The notes: a model not told the origin generated them from the sequence alone. Shown: positions 45,806 to 55,637, counted from the first letter of the stretch. The stretch is 64,000 nt of DNA from Streptomyces nymphaeiformis (GCF_014203895.1 NZ_JACHJY010000005.1:1-64000); one strand, 5' to 3'. Numbers and translations are program-made.

Positions 45806-46218
45806 GCGCCCTCGACGCGACCCAGGCCGCGCTGGCCGCCGAGCACGCCGCGGTGTACGGGTACGGGGTCGTCGGCGGTCGGATCGGCACCGAGCGGCGG
45901 GCCGAGGCCACCGCCGCGTACGAGGCGCACCGGGCCAGGCGGGACGGGCTGCGCCGGACGATACGGGACCTCGGCGGGACGCCGGTGGCGGCGGAGGCCG
46001 CGTACGAGCTGCCGTTCGCCGTCGCGGACCGGGCCGGCGCGGTGCGGCTCGCGGCGGTCCTGGAGGACCGGGTGGCCGGGGTCTACTCCGACCTCGTCCG
46101 CGCCACCGAGGGCCGCGCGCGCGGCGAGGCGGCCGCCGCGCTCCGGGAGGCGGCGGTACGCGCCGTCCGCTGGCGCGGCACCGACGTAACCTTTCCTGGG
46201 CTCGCCGAGCGGGTGTAG
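45802..46218 (+). CDS. Ferritin-like DUF4439 protein
   Basis: This 138-residue, almost entirely helical protein (ALDATQAALAAEHAAVYGYGVVGGRI.. and RVAGVYSDLVRATEGRARGEAAAAL) has the spacing of a four-helix ferritin-like bundle. The E-H pair in AAEHAAVYGY fits a DUF4439 signature, but a full set of iron ligands is not obvious, so metal binding is uncertain. No signal peptide is seen. It is translationally coupled to the lipoprotein gene. Confidence 0.8.
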   Translation: MSALDATQAALAAEHAAVYGYGVVGGRIGTERRAEATAAYEAHRARRDGLRRTIRDLGGTPVAAEAAYELPFAVADRAGAVRLAAVLEDRVAGVYSDLVRATEGRARGEAAAALREAAVRAVRWRGTDVTFPGLAERV

Positions 46219-46248
46219 TCCCGTCCCGACCGAAGGAACAACGTACGC

Positions 46249-47148
46249 ATGGGTTTCGAACCGCCGCAGCGACTGGCCAGGACGCTCGGTGAGACGTACG
46301 GGGACGCCGCGGCGGCCGAGTGGCTCGGGAAGCTGCCCGAGCTCGTCGGCACGGTGCTCGACCGCGCGTCGCTGGACGCCGAACGGGTGATGGCCCCCGG
46401 CGGACGGAGCAGCCTGGTCGTGCTCGTCCGGCGCTCCGACGGCTCCCCCGCCGCGCTCAAGATCGCACCGCCGTTCACCCGCCCCGACCTGGAGCGGGAC
46501 GCTCTGGCGCACTGGAACGGCTGGGGCGCGGTCCAGCTCCTCGACGAGGCCGGGGAGGGCGCGCTCGTCCTCGAACGGCTGCACCCCGAGGTCTCGCTGC
46601 GCTCCCTGCCGGAGGCGAAGTCGCTCCTGGAGGCGGCGGGCACCGTACGGAAGCTGTGGGTCGAACCCCCGGAGGGGCACGGTTTCGAGACGGCGGCGGA
46701 GCGGACGGCCCGGCAGGCGCGGGCGATGGAGCCGTACCGCGAGGACGCGGCGACCGCGGAGCTGACGGCGGCGGCGCTCGCCGCCCGCGAGGAGCTGGTG
46801 GCGGCCGACACGGAGACGGTGCTGCTGCACGGGAACTTCCGACAGGGCAAGGTGCTCGCCGGCGACCGGACCCCGTGGCTGGCCGTGGGCCCCGAGCCGC
46901 TGGTCGGCGAGCGGGCGTACGACCTCGCGCGGCTCGTACGGGACCGGGTCGAGGACCTGGTGGCCGCGTCCTCCGGCGCCTCGGCGGCCCGGCGGCGGGT
47001 CAACAAGCTGGCGGACTCCCTGGACCTGGACCGGGAGCGGCTGCGCGGCTGGACGCTGTTCCGCGCGGTCGAGTCGGGGACGCGGGCGCTGACGGCGGGG
47101 CGGCGGCAGGACGCGGAGCTGCTTCTGGAGTTCGCGAGCTGGCTGTAA
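46249..47148 (+). CDS. Aminoglycoside/hydroxyurea phosphotransferase-like pseudokinase
   Basis: The 299-residue protein is of the APH(6)/hydroxyurea-kinase family. It keeps the ATP lysine (ALKI, Lys71) and the later PEPLVGERAYDLARLV. The catalytic loop normally reading HGDxHxxN reads HGNFRQGK (Asn196, Arg198, Lys201), and the metal-binding IDP motif reads VGP (Gly214). Loss of both aspartates suggests it no longer phosphorylates antibiotics; it might bind nucleotide or a partner. The ATG at 46249 is preceded by GAAGGAAC. Downstream a slipin gene follows within 46 bases. A resistance role should not be assumed. Confidence 0.85.
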   Translation: MGFEPPQRLARTLGETYGDAAAAEWLGKLPELVGTVLDRASLDAERVMAPGGRSSLVVLVRRSDGSPAALKIAPPFTRPDLERDALAHWNGWGAVQLLDEAGEGALVLERLHPEVSLRSLPEAKSLLEAAGTVRKLWVEPPEGHGFETAAERTARQARAMEPYREDAATAELTAAALAAREELVAADTETVLLHGNFRQGKVLAGDRTPWLAVGPEPLVGERAYDLARLVRDRVEDLVAASSGASAARRRVNKLADSLDLDRERLRGWTLFRAVESGTRALTAGRRQDAELLLEFASWL

Positions 47149-47193
47149 GGGAATACCCTTTTTGTACGGTTCGGCTCGATCCAGGGGGCCGTG

Positions 47194-48105
47194 ATGATCC
47201 AAGAGCTGCTGATGGCGGCGGCCGGCGCGGCCGCGGCGGCCGCGGTGTACGCGGGCGCGGCGGCGCGGGTGGTCAAGCAGTACGAGCGCGGTGTCGTCTT
47301 CCGCTTCGGGCGGCTGCGCGACGACATCCGCTCCCCCGGCTTCACGATGATCGTCCCGGTCGTCGACCGCCTGCACAAGGTGAACATGCAGATCGTCACG
47401 ATGCCCGTGCCCGCGCAGGAGGGCATCACCCGGGACAACGTGACGGTACGGGTCGACGCGGTCGTCTACTTCAAGGTGGTCGACGCGGCGGACGCGCTGG
47501 TGCGGGTCGAGGACTACAAGTTCGCGGTCTCGCAGATGGCGCAGACCTCGCTGCGGTCGATCATCGGCAAGAGCGACCTCGACGACCTGCTGTCCAACCG
47601 CGAGAAGCTCAACCAGGGCCTTGAACTGATGCTCGACAGCCCGGCGATGGGCTGGGGCGTCGCGATCGACCGGGTCGAGATCAAGGACGTGTCGCTGCCG
47701 GAGACGATGAAGCGCTCCATGGCCCGGCAGGCCGAGGCGGACCGGGAGCGGCGGGCGCGCGTGATCAACGCGGACGCGGAGCTCCAGGCCTCGAAGAAGC
47801 TCGCGGAGGCGGCGGGGGTCATGTCGGACCAGCCGGCGGCGCTGCAGCTCCGGCTGCTGCAGACGGTGATGGCGGTGTCCGCGGAGAAGAACTCGACGCT
47901 GGTCCTGCCGATTCCGGTGGAACTGCTGCGGTTCCTGGAGCGGGCGACGCCGGGGGCCCCGGAGACGGAGCCGGTGGCGGCACCGGAGCCGGCACCGCCG
48001 CTGAGCGAGGCGTACCTGAAGGGCCGCGCGGCGGCGGCCGACGCGATCGAGGACCTGACGGGCTCCTCGGTGGACCCGGTCCCTCGGGACGCCGACACCG
48101 CGTGA
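47194..48105 (+). CDS. Slipin / SPFH (Band 7) family membrane protein
   Basis: The 304-residue protein starts with an N-terminal hydrophobic helix (about 6-25). An SPFH domain follows (VVKQYERGVVFRFGRLRDDIRSPGFTMIVPVVDRLHKVNMQ..), then the slipin hallmark RSIIGKSDLDDLLSNREKLN, a charged coiled-coil stretch (MARQAEADRERRARVINADAELQASKKLAEAA), and a Pro/Ala-rich acidic tail. Slipins form membrane scaffolds and often pair with an NfeD protease partner, absent here. The ATG at 47194 is used; a GTG one codon earlier is possible. A long mosaic repeat follows the stop. Confidence 0.93.
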   Translation: MIQELLMAAAGAAAAAAVYAGAAARVVKQYERGVVFRFGRLRDDIRSPGFTMIVPVVDRLHKVNMQIVTMPVPAQEGITRDNVTVRVDAVVYFKVVDAADALVRVEDYKFAVSQMAQTSLRSIIGKSDLDDLLSNREKLNQGLELMLDSPAMGWGVAIDRVEIKDVSLPETMKRSMARQAEADRERRARVINADAELQASKKLAEAAGVMSDQPAALQLRLLQTVMAVSAEKNSTLVLPIPVELLRFLERATPGAPETEPVAAPEPAPPLSEAYLKGRAAAADAIEDLTGSSVDPVPRDADTA

Positions 48106-48402
48106 GCCCATGCCCGCCCCGTTGTGGGCATGCGTTCCGCTGGGGCGAGGGGGGGGTCCCCCTGCTCGAGCGAAGCCGAGAGCTTGGGGGAGGGTGGGCG
48201 CAACGGGACGGCGCCCTTGCCGGCGTCAGAGGCTCCCGCGCCCTGACCCGCACCACGAGTGACGGCGCCCTGGTGGTGCGGGTCCAGGCTCGGAACGCGG
48301 AGGCGCCGCTAGGGGCGCCGTCCCGTGTGCCCACCCGTCCCGCCCTGCGGGACGATTGCCCACACGGGGGTGGGCACCGCCCCGCCGGGCGCGGGCCCAC
48401 AC
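48106..48402. repeat. Mosaic palindromic repeat region with inverted ends (MITE-like)
   Basis: No gene is recognised in the 334-bp gap between the slipin gene and proS. The left part reads GCCCCGTTGTGGGCATGCG then TTCCGC (about 48114-48138); the right part (about 48337-48369), reverse complemented, reads CCCCGTGTGGGCAATCGTC then CCGC, so the two ends are diverged inverted copies. Inside is GGTCCCCCTGCTCGAG then CGAAGCCGAGAGCTTGGGGG, a hairpin that recurs in many Streptomyces intergenic regions. The block GGAACGCGGAGGCG (about 48291) is shared with the copy near 31134. Confidence 0.75.
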
Positions 48403-48407
48403 GGGCG

Positions 48408-48429
48408 CGGGGCCCGGTGAAGGGCCCCG
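48408..48429 (-). terminator. Terminator of proS
   Basis: CGGGGCCC (48408-48415) and GGGCCCCG (48422-48429) form a short GC stem that starts about 10 bases after the proS stop on the minus strand; flanking bases extend it partly. Confidence 0.65.
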
Positions 48430-48439
48430 TGCCTTCGGG

Positions 48440-50140
48440 TTACGCCGTGAGGCGGGCCAGGGCCTCCGCGACCGTCAGTTCCTCGCGGTCGCCCGTGCGG
48501 CGGTCCTTCAGTTCCACGACGCCCTCGCCGGCCCGGCGGCCCGCGACGAGGATCTTCGGGACGCCCATGAGCTCCGCGTCGGTGAACTTGACGCCCGGGG
48601 AGACGCCCGCGCGGTCGTCGACGAGGACGCGCAGGCCGGCCGCGGAGAGCTTCTCCGAGACCTCGAGGGCCAGCTCCGTCTGGAGCGCCTTGCCCGCCGC
48701 CACGACGTGGACGTCGGCCGGGGCGACCTCGGCGGGCCAGCACAGGCCCTTCTCGTCGGCGGTCTGCTCGGCGAGCGCCGCGACCGCGCGGGAGACGCCG
48801 ATGCCGTACGAGCCCATGGTCACGCGGACCGGCTTGCCGTTCTGGCCGAGGACGTCGAGCTTGAGGGCGTCGGCGTACTTGCGGCCGAGCTGGAAGATGT
48901 GGCCGATCTCGATGGCGCGGTCCAGCTTGAGGCCGGTGCCGCACTTGGGGCACGGGTCGCCCTCCTGGACGACGACGACGTCGACGTACTCCTCGACCTC
49001 GAAGTCACGGCCCGCGACGACGTTCTTCGCGTGCATGCCGTCCTTGTTGGCACCGGTGATCCAGGAGGTGCCGGGGGCGACGCGCGGGTCGGCGAGGTAC
49101 TTCACCTTGCCGAGGCCCTGCGGGCCGACGTAGCCGCGGACCAGGTCGGGGCGCTCGGCGAAGTCGTTCTCGGTGACCATCTCGACGGTCGCCGGGGCGA
49201 AGTGGTCCTCGACCTTGCCCATGTCGACCTCGCGGTCGCCGGGCACGCCGACGGCGACGATCTCGCCGTCGACCTTCACCAGGAGGTTCTTGAGGGTGGC
49301 GGAGGCCGGGACGCCGAGCGAGGCGGCGAGGGTCTCGATGGTGGGGGTGTCCGGGGTGGGGATCTCCTCGGCGGCCGGGACGGCGGAGCCGTCGACGGGC
49401 TGCAGCTCGTAGGAGACGGCCTCGGTGTTCGCCGCGAAGTCGCAGTTCGGGCAGTCGGCGAAGGTGTCCTCGCCGGCCTCGGCGGGGGCGAGGAACTCCT
49501 CGGACTTCGAGCCGCCCATCGCGCCGGCCGTGGCGGCGACGATGCGGTAGTCGAGGCCGAGGCGCTCGAAGACGCGCTGGTAGGCCTGGCGGTGCAGGGC
49601 GTAGGACTGGGCGAGGCCCTCGTCCTCGGTGTCGAAGGAGTACGAGTCCTTCATGAGGAACTCGCGGCCGCGGAGGATGCCGGCGCGGGGGCGGGCCTCG
49701 TCGCGGAACTTGTTCTGGATCTGGTAGAGGATCACCGGCAGGTCCTTGTAGGACGAGCACTGGTCCTTGACCAGGAGGGTGAAGATCTCCTCGTGGGTCG
49801 GGCCGAGGAGGTAGTCGCCGCCCTTGCGGTCCTGGAGGCGGAAGAGCTCGGCGCCGTACTCGTCCCAGCGGCCGGTGGCCTCGTAGGGCTCGCGGGGCAG
49901 CAGCGCGGGCAGGGTGACCTCCTGCGCGCCGATGGCGTCCATCTCCTCGCGGACGATCCGCTCGACGTTGTTGAGGACCTTCTTGCCCAGCGGCAGCCAG
50001 CTCCAGATGCCGGCGGCGGTGCGGCGGACGTAGCCGGCGCGGACGAGGAGCTTGTGGCTGAGGACCTCGGCGTCCGCCGGGTCGTCGCGCAGCGTCTTCG
50101 CCATCAACTGGGACATGCGCTGGACCGGTGCGTTGGCCAT
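48440..50140 (-). CDS. proS: Prolyl-tRNA synthetase
   Basis: The 566-residue class II synthetase of bacterial type has motif 2-like FRDEARPRAGILRGREFLMKDSYSFD and the inserted editing domain (about 230-390, with GVPGDREVDMGKVED). Motif 3 reads VTMGSYGIGVSRAVAALAEQ, and a C-terminal anticodon-binding domain follows. The pair CPNCDF and CPKCGTG suggests two small Cys clusters near the editing boundaries. The ATG at 50140 follows CAGGAG. It charges tRNA-Pro; the editing domain removes Ala-tRNA-Pro. Confidence 0.98.
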   Translation of the reverse strand: MANAPVQRMSQLMAKTLRDDPADAEVLSHKLLVRAGYVRRTAAGIWSWLPLGKKVLNNVERIVREEMDAIGAQEVTLPALLPREPYEATGRWDEYGAELFRLQDRKGGDYLLGPTHEEIFTLLVKDQCSSYKDLPVILYQIQNKFRDEARPRAGILRGREFLMKDSYSFDTEDEGLAQSYALHRQAYQRVFERLGLDYRIVAATAGAMGGSKSEEFLAPAEAGEDTFADCPNCDFAANTEAVSYELQPVDGSAVPAAEEIPTPDTPTIETLAASLGVPASATLKNLLVKVDGEIVAVGVPGDREVDMGKVEDHFAPATVEMVTENDFAERPDLVRGYVGPQGLGKVKYLADPRVAPGTSWITGANKDGMHAKNVVAGRDFEVEEYVDVVVVQEGDPCPKCGTGLKLDRAIEIGHIFQLGRKYADALKLDVLGQNGKPVRVTMGSYGIGVSRAVAALAEQTADEKGLCWPAEVAPADVHVVAAGKALQTELALEVSEKLSAAGLRVLVDDRAGVSPGVKFTDAELMGVPKILVAGRRAGEGVVELKDRRTGDREELTVAEALARLTA

Positions 50141-50211
50141 GGTTCTCGTACTCCTGAAGGGACGGACGGTGATGGCCCCGAGGTTAGCCGGGCCGCCCCT
50201 GGCAGGAGAAA

Positions 50212-50757
50212 TCAGTTCCGGCGCTTGAGCGGCAGCGGGGCGCCCATGACGGCGTACGGGCGGGGGGCGCTCGGGAAGTGGACCTGCCGGGCGAGGTCGA
50301 CGTAGCCGAGGGCCCGGTAGAGGCCGCGGGCGGGGCTCTCGGTGTCGATCGCGGAGAGGATCGAGCGCGGCTCGGCGGCGCCGTCGGTGAGGGTGGTGAT
50401 CAGCTCGCGCCCGACGCCGCGGCCCTGGAAGGCGGGGTGGACGTGGAGCTCGGTGATGACGAAGGAGTCGTCGAGCCAGTCGGCGGTGCCGGTGGCCCGC
50501 AGGTACGTCTCGACGACGGTGGACCACCAGTGGGTGCGGTCGTTGGGCATCCCGTACACGAAGCCGACGAGCCGCCCGTCGGGGGTCGTGGCCCCATAGG
50601 CGCGGGCGCCGGGGCTGAGGAGGTGGCGCAGCACGATGTGGCGGCGTACGGCGACCTCGCCGGCGTCCAGGCCGAAGGCGACCGCCTGCACGGCGAGGGC
50701 CTCGTCCACCCGGGCGGCGAGATTGACCGGACCGATCACGACCTCAGCGTCATCCAT
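50212..50757 (-). CDS. GNAT-family acetyltransferase
   Basis: The 181-residue protein has a GNAT core with VITELHVHPAFQGRGVGRELI carrying the acetyl-CoA pyrophosphate loop (QGRGVG) and later ARGLYRALGYVDLARQVHF. The N-terminal part is helical. The ATG at 50757 sits where conserved sequence begins; upstream codons are short and dubious. The substrate is unknown. It lies between proS and a second, unrelated GNAT gene on the same strand. Confidence 0.85.
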   Translation of the reverse strand: MDDAEVVIGPVNLAARVDEALAVQAVAFGLDAGEVAVRRHIVLRHLLSPGARAYGATTPDGRLVGFVYGMPNDRTHWWSTVVETYLRATGTADWLDDSFVITELHVHPAFQGRGVGRELITTLTDGAAEPRSILSAIDTESPARGLYRALGYVDLARQVHFPSAPRPYAVMGAPLPLKRRN

Positions 50758-50800
50758 GCGGCGCACCCTACAAGCGACCGCCCGCATCCGGACAGCGCGT

Positions 50801-51646
50801 TCAGAACAGGACGCTCATGAAGGCGCCGGTCTCGCGGAAGCCGACGCGGCGGTACGCGGCCCTCGCCGGGGTGTTGTAGTCGTTGACGTAGAGGCTGACG
50901 ACGGGGGCGACGTCGGCGAGGGCGTACCGGAGGACGGCGGCCATGCCGGTCTCGGAGAGGCGCTTGCCGCGGTGCTCCGGGGCGACCCAGACGCCCTGGA
51001 TCTGGCAGGCCTGGCGGGTGGCGGCGCCGATCTCGGCCTTGAAGACGACCTTGCCGTCCTCGATGCGGGCGAAGGAGCGGCCGGAGCCGACGAGTTCGGC
51101 GACGCGGGCCTGGTAGAGCAGTCCGCCGTCGTTGGCGAGCGGGGAGACGCCGACCTCCTCGGTGAACATGGCCACGCAGGCAGGCATGATCGCCTCCATC
51201 TCGTCCTTGCGGACGCGGCGGACCAGCGGATCGGGCGTGACCGTCGCGGAGGGCTCCTCGGCGACCATGAGCGGCTGGTGGGCCCTGACGTCCCTCGCGG
51301 GGCCCCAGTGCGGCTCCAGGAGCCGCCACAGCTCGCCGGTGGCCTCGGCGGGGCCGACGATCGAGGAGCAGCGGCGGCCGATCCTGCGGGCCCGGTCGGC
51401 GAAGGCGCGGACGGCCTCGGGGGTGGCGCAGATGGGGACGAGGTTGGCGCCGGAGTAGCAGAGCGAGCGCAGTCTGCCCTCGGTGTACCAGCCCCACATC
51501 TCGCCGCCGAGGCGCCAGGGGTCGAGCCCGGCGACCTGGACGCGGGCGGTCACGAAGGCGTTCTCGACGGGGGCGCTCTCCAGGACGGCGAGTGCGGCGC
51601 CGAGGTCGGCGGGTTCGAGGACCCGAGTGGTGGTCTCTGTCAGCAC
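50801..51646 (-). CDS. DUF4081/GNAT two-domain acetyltransferase
   Basis: The 281-residue protein has an N-terminal domain (about 1-140) that looks like the DUF4081 degenerate GNAT half. The C-terminal GNAT domain carries IQGVWVAPEHRGKRLSETGMAAVL (acetyl-CoA loop) and SLYVNDYNTPARAAYRRVGF. This architecture is conserved near ispG in actinobacteria. The start is GTG at 51646. A 14-bp hairpin separates it from ispG upstream. The substrate is not known. Confidence 0.88.
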   Translation of the reverse strand: MLTETTTRVLEPADLGAALAVLESAPVENAFVTARVQVAGLDPWRLGGEMWGWYTEGRLRSLCYSGANLVPICATPEAVRAFADRARRIGRRCSSIVGPAEATGELWRLLEPHWGPARDVRAHQPLMVAEEPSATVTPDPLVRRVRKDEMEAIMPACVAMFTEEVGVSPLANDGGLLYQARVAELVGSGRSFARIEDGKVVFKAEIGAATRQACQIQGVWVAPEHRGKRLSETGMAAVLRYALADVAPVVSLYVNDYNTPARAAYRRVGFRETGAFMSVLF

Positions 51647-51751
51647 GAGGGGGCCTCACGGGACGGATCTGCTGGTCTCCGCACTGTACCCCCGTGTCCC
51701 TTTCTCGGACTCGGTTCGCTCGTTGGTCCCGGAGGCGGCCTCCGCGGCACG

Positions 51752-51792
51752 CGAGAAGCCCCTCCGCCCGGTGGGGGTGGAGGGGCTTCTCG
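51752..51792 (-). terminator. Terminator of ispG
   Basis: CGAGAAGCCCCTCC (51752-51765) pairs perfectly with 51779-51792, beginning 11 bases after the ispG stop on the minus strand; 13-base loop. Confidence 0.8.
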
Positions 51793-51802
51793 TCGCGCGG
51801 GG

Positions 51803-52960
<1,158 letters not shown>

Positions 52961-53025
52961 CTGAAGTGCAACCTCAAGGTTGTGCGTCGGCGGGCTCAGG
53001 GTTCCGAGGTTACCGCCCCGGGGAC

Positions 53026-53057
53026 GGGGGGCCGGACACCACCGGGTGCGGCCCCCC
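53026..53057 (-). terminator. Hairpin after rseP
   Basis: GGGGGGCC (53026-53033) pairs with GGCCCCCC (53050-53057), with a second short CACC/GGTG stem inside. It lies 6 bases after the rseP stop, between rseP and ispG. Confidence 0.6.
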
Positions 53058-53063
53058 TGGGAG

Positions 53064-54371
53064 CTACGTGATCTTCACCGGGTTGACGATGTCGGCGGCG
53101 AGCACGAGCAGGGTGAAGCAGACGAAGACGCCGGCCACCACGTATGCGGCGGGCATCAGCTTGGCCACGTCGAACGGGCCGGGGTCGGGGCGCTTGAAGA
53201 TCCGGGCGACGTGACGGCGCAGGGACTCCCACAGGGCGCCCGCGATGTGTCCGCCGTCGAGCGGCAGCAGCGGGAGCATGTTGAACAGGAACAGCGAGAC
53301 GTTGAACATGACCAGCAGGTTCATGAACATCACGAGGATCGTCGTCTTCGGTGCCTCGACGGTCATCAGCTCGCCGGTGATCCTGGCCGCGCCGACCACA
53401 CCGACCGGCGAGTCCTCGGCGCGCTCGCCGTCGCCGAAGGTGGCGTCCCAGAGGCCGGGGATCTTGCCGGGGAGGGCGATCACCGAGTGGACGCCGTTCT
53501 CCATGAGGTCGGTCATGCGCTCGGTGGTCTCGCCGAAGCTGAGGGGCGCGACCTCGGTCTTGGAGGCGAAGCCGAGGTAGCCGGCGTCGACGTACGTCAC
53601 CGGCTGGACGACCTTGCCGTCCGCGTCCTTCTTCGGAACGCTGTTGGAGACCAGCGTCGGGTGCAGGTCGATGCGCTGTCCGGCCCGCTCGACGGTGACC
53701 GTGGCGGGGCCGATCGTGTGGCGGATGCGGTCGGACAGGGTGTCCCAGTCGGACACCGGCGCGCCGTTGAACGCGACGATCTTGTCGCCGTCCTTCAGGC
53801 CGGCCTTGAACGCCGGGGAGACGGGGTCGCCCGCCTTGCACGTGTCGCGCTTCTCGCTCTGCTTGATGACGCACTTCTGGACGCCGGCGACCTGGGTCGT
53901 CTGGCCCTCGATGCCGAGCGTCATCATCGAGCCGAAGAACAGCACCGCCGCCAGGACCAGGTTCATGAACGGTCCGGCGAACATCACGATGACGCGCTTC
54001 CACGGCTTGCGCGTGTAGAACAGCCGCGTCTCGTCGCCGGGCAGGAGCTCCTCGTACGAGGCCTCGCGGGCGTCCTCGATCATCGAGCGCCACGGCGAGG
54101 TGGAGCGGGCCTCGATCTTGCCGTCCTCGCCGGGCGGGAACATGCCGATCATGCGGATGTAGCCGCCGGCCGGGATGGCCTTGATGCCGTACTCGGTCTC
54201 GCCGCGCTTCCGCGACCAGATCGTGGGGCCGAAGCCGACCATGTACTGCGGGACGCGGATGCCGAACAGCTTGGCCGTGGAGAGGTGGCCGAGCTCGTGC
54301 CACGCGATGGACACGAGGAGGCCCAGGGCGAACAGCACGATGCCCAGGGCGTACAGGAGCATTTCGGTCAT
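53064..54371 (-). CDS. rseP: Site-2 intramembrane zinc protease (RseP/Rip1 type)
   Basis: The 435-residue protein has the N-terminal membrane helix carrying the zinc motif HELGH (SIAWHELGHLSTAK, about 25-29), a central PDZ domain (about 165-260, GDKIVAFNGAPVSDWD), and C-terminal helices with the third ligand segment FNMLPLLPLDGGH. Such proteases cut anti-sigma factors and cell-division membrane proteins. The ATG at 54371 overlaps the dxr stop by ATGA; upstream in-frame extension lies inside dxr and is not coding. The dxr-rseP-ispG order is conserved in many bacteria. Confidence 0.95.
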   Translation of the reverse strand: MTEMLLYALGIVLFALGLLVSIAWHELGHLSTAKLFGIRVPQYMVGFGPTIWSRKRGETEYGIKAIPAGGYIRMIGMFPPGEDGKIEARSTSPWRSMIEDAREASYEELLPGDETRLFYTRKPWKRVIVMFAGPFMNLVLAAVLFFGSMMTLGIEGQTTQVAGVQKCVIKQSEKRDTCKAGDPVSPAFKAGLKDGDKIVAFNGAPVSDWDTLSDRIRHTIGPATVTVERAGQRIDLHPTLVSNSVPKKDADGKVVQPVTYVDAGYLGFASKTEVAPLSFGETTERMTDLMENGVHSVIALPGKIPGLWDATFGDGERAEDSPVGVVGAARITGELMTVEAPKTTILVMFMNLLVMFNVSLFLFNMLPLLPLDGGHIAGALWESLRRHVARIFKRPDPGPFDVAKLMPAAYVVAGVFVCFTLLVLAADIVNPVKIT

Positions 54372-55618
54372 GCGCGGGCCTCCGCTGTTGCCTTCGCTGC
54401 GAGCTCTCGGGCCCGGGCCCGTGCCCAGGTCTCCGCTTCGAGGACGTCCGACACCGTGAGCGAAGTTCCCTTGGTGGGCTGCCCGTGTTCGGTGACGACC
54501 GCAGTGACCGTATCCATGATTCCGTTGAACGGCAGGCGTCCGGCGAGAAACGCCTCGACGCACTCCTCGTTCGCGGCGTTGAAGACGGCGGGGGCGGTGC
54601 CGCCCAGCTCGCCGACGTGCCGGGCCAGGCCGACGGACGGGAAGGCCTCGGTGTCGAGCGGGAAGAACTCCCAGGTGGAGGCCTTGGTCCAGTCGAAGGC
54701 GGGGGCCGCGTCCGGGACCCGCTCGGGCCAGCCGATGCCGATGGCGATCGGGCCGCGCATGTCCGGCGGGGTGGCCTGGGCGAGCGTGGAGCCGTCCGTG
54801 AACTCGACCATCGAGTGGACGTACGACTGCGGATGGACGACGACCTCGATGCGGTCGAACGGGATGTCGTAGAGCAGATGGGCCTCGATGACCTCCAGGC
54901 CCTTGTTCACCAGGGTGGCGCTGTTGATCGTGATGACCGGGCCCATGGCCCAGGTCGGGTGCGCGAGCGCGTCCTCGCGGGTGACATGGGCCAGCTGCTC
55001 GCGCGTACGGCCGCGGAAGGGGCCGCCGGAGGCCGTCACGACCAGCTTGCGGACGTCGGCGCGGGTGCCGGCGGCGAGCGCCTGGAACAGGGCCGCGTGC
55101 TCGGAGTCGACCGGGATGATCTGGCCCGGCTTGGCGAGCGCCTTCACCAGGGGGCCGCCGACGATCAGCGACTCCTTGTTGGCGAGGGCGAGGGTGCGGC
55201 CGGCTTCGAGGGCGGCGAGGGTGGGCGCGAGGCCGATGGAGCCGGTGATGCCGTTGAGGACGGTGTGGCACGGGGACGCGGCGACCTGGGTGGCCGCGTC
55301 CGGGCCCGCGAGGATCTCGGGCAGGGGCTCGGAGCCGTACAGGGCCTTCAGGGCCGTACGCAGTTCCTCGACCGCGTCCTCGCGGGCGACCGCGACCGTC
55401 CGGACCTTCAGTCGGTGCGCCTGCTCGGCGAGCAGCCCGATCCGGCCGCCGGAGGCGGCGAGGGCGGTGACCCGGAACCGGTCGGGGTTGCGCAGCACCA
55501 GGTCGATGGCCTGGGTGCCGATGGACCCGGTCGAGCCGAGGACGACGATGTCCCGGCGTCCTTCGGAGACGTCGAAGGCGATGTGCGGGTCGGCAAGAGG
55601 AGAGGGGCGGTCGCTCAT
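54368..55618 (-). CDS. dxr: 1-deoxy-D-xylulose-5-phosphate reductoisomerase
   Basis: The 416-residue second enzyme of the MEP isoprenoid pathway uses NADPH and a divalent metal. The N-terminal motif is VVLGSTGSIGTQAIDLV. It also has LANKESLIVGG, the metal site PVDSEHAALFQ, TASGGPFRG, MGPVITINSATLVNKGLEVIEAH and HPQSYVHSMVEF. A short Ala/Arg tail ends the protein. The ATG at 55618 is used; ATG 55627 three codons upstream is equally possible. It is coupled to rseP by ATGA overlap. It lies 34 bases downstream of the aroA-like gene, across a small hairpin. Confidence 0.97.
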   Translation of the reverse strand: MSDRPSPLADPHIAFDVSEGRRDIVVLGSTGSIGTQAIDLVLRNPDRFRVTALAASGGRIGLLAEQAHRLKVRTVAVAREDAVEELRTALKALYGSEPLPEILAGPDAATQVAASPCHTVLNGITGSIGLAPTLAALEAGRTLALANKESLIVGGPLVKALAKPGQIIPVDSEHAALFQALAAGTRADVRKLVVTASGGPFRGRTREQLAHVTREDALAHPTWAMGPVITINSATLVNKGLEVIEAHLLYDIPFDRIEVVVHPQSYVHSMVEFTDGSTLAQATPPDMRGPIAIGIGWPERVPDAAPAFDWTKASTWEFFPLDTEAFPSVGLARHVGELGGTAPAVFNAANEECVEAFLAGRLPFNGIMDTVTAVVTEHGQPTKGTSLTVSDVLEAETWARARARELAAKATAEARA

Positions 55619-55637
55619 GCCCCCCATTCTTGCCGCA

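Noticed and set aside
46249..47148. Annotation as an aminoglycoside resistance gene
   Set aside because: The catalytic Asp of HGD and the metal-binding Asp are both replaced, so resistance activity is unlikely.
48106..48402. Search for a tRNA or small coding gene in the gap before proS
   Set aside because: No tRNA-like cloverleaf or coding bias seen; the gap is explained by mosaic repeats and the proS terminator.
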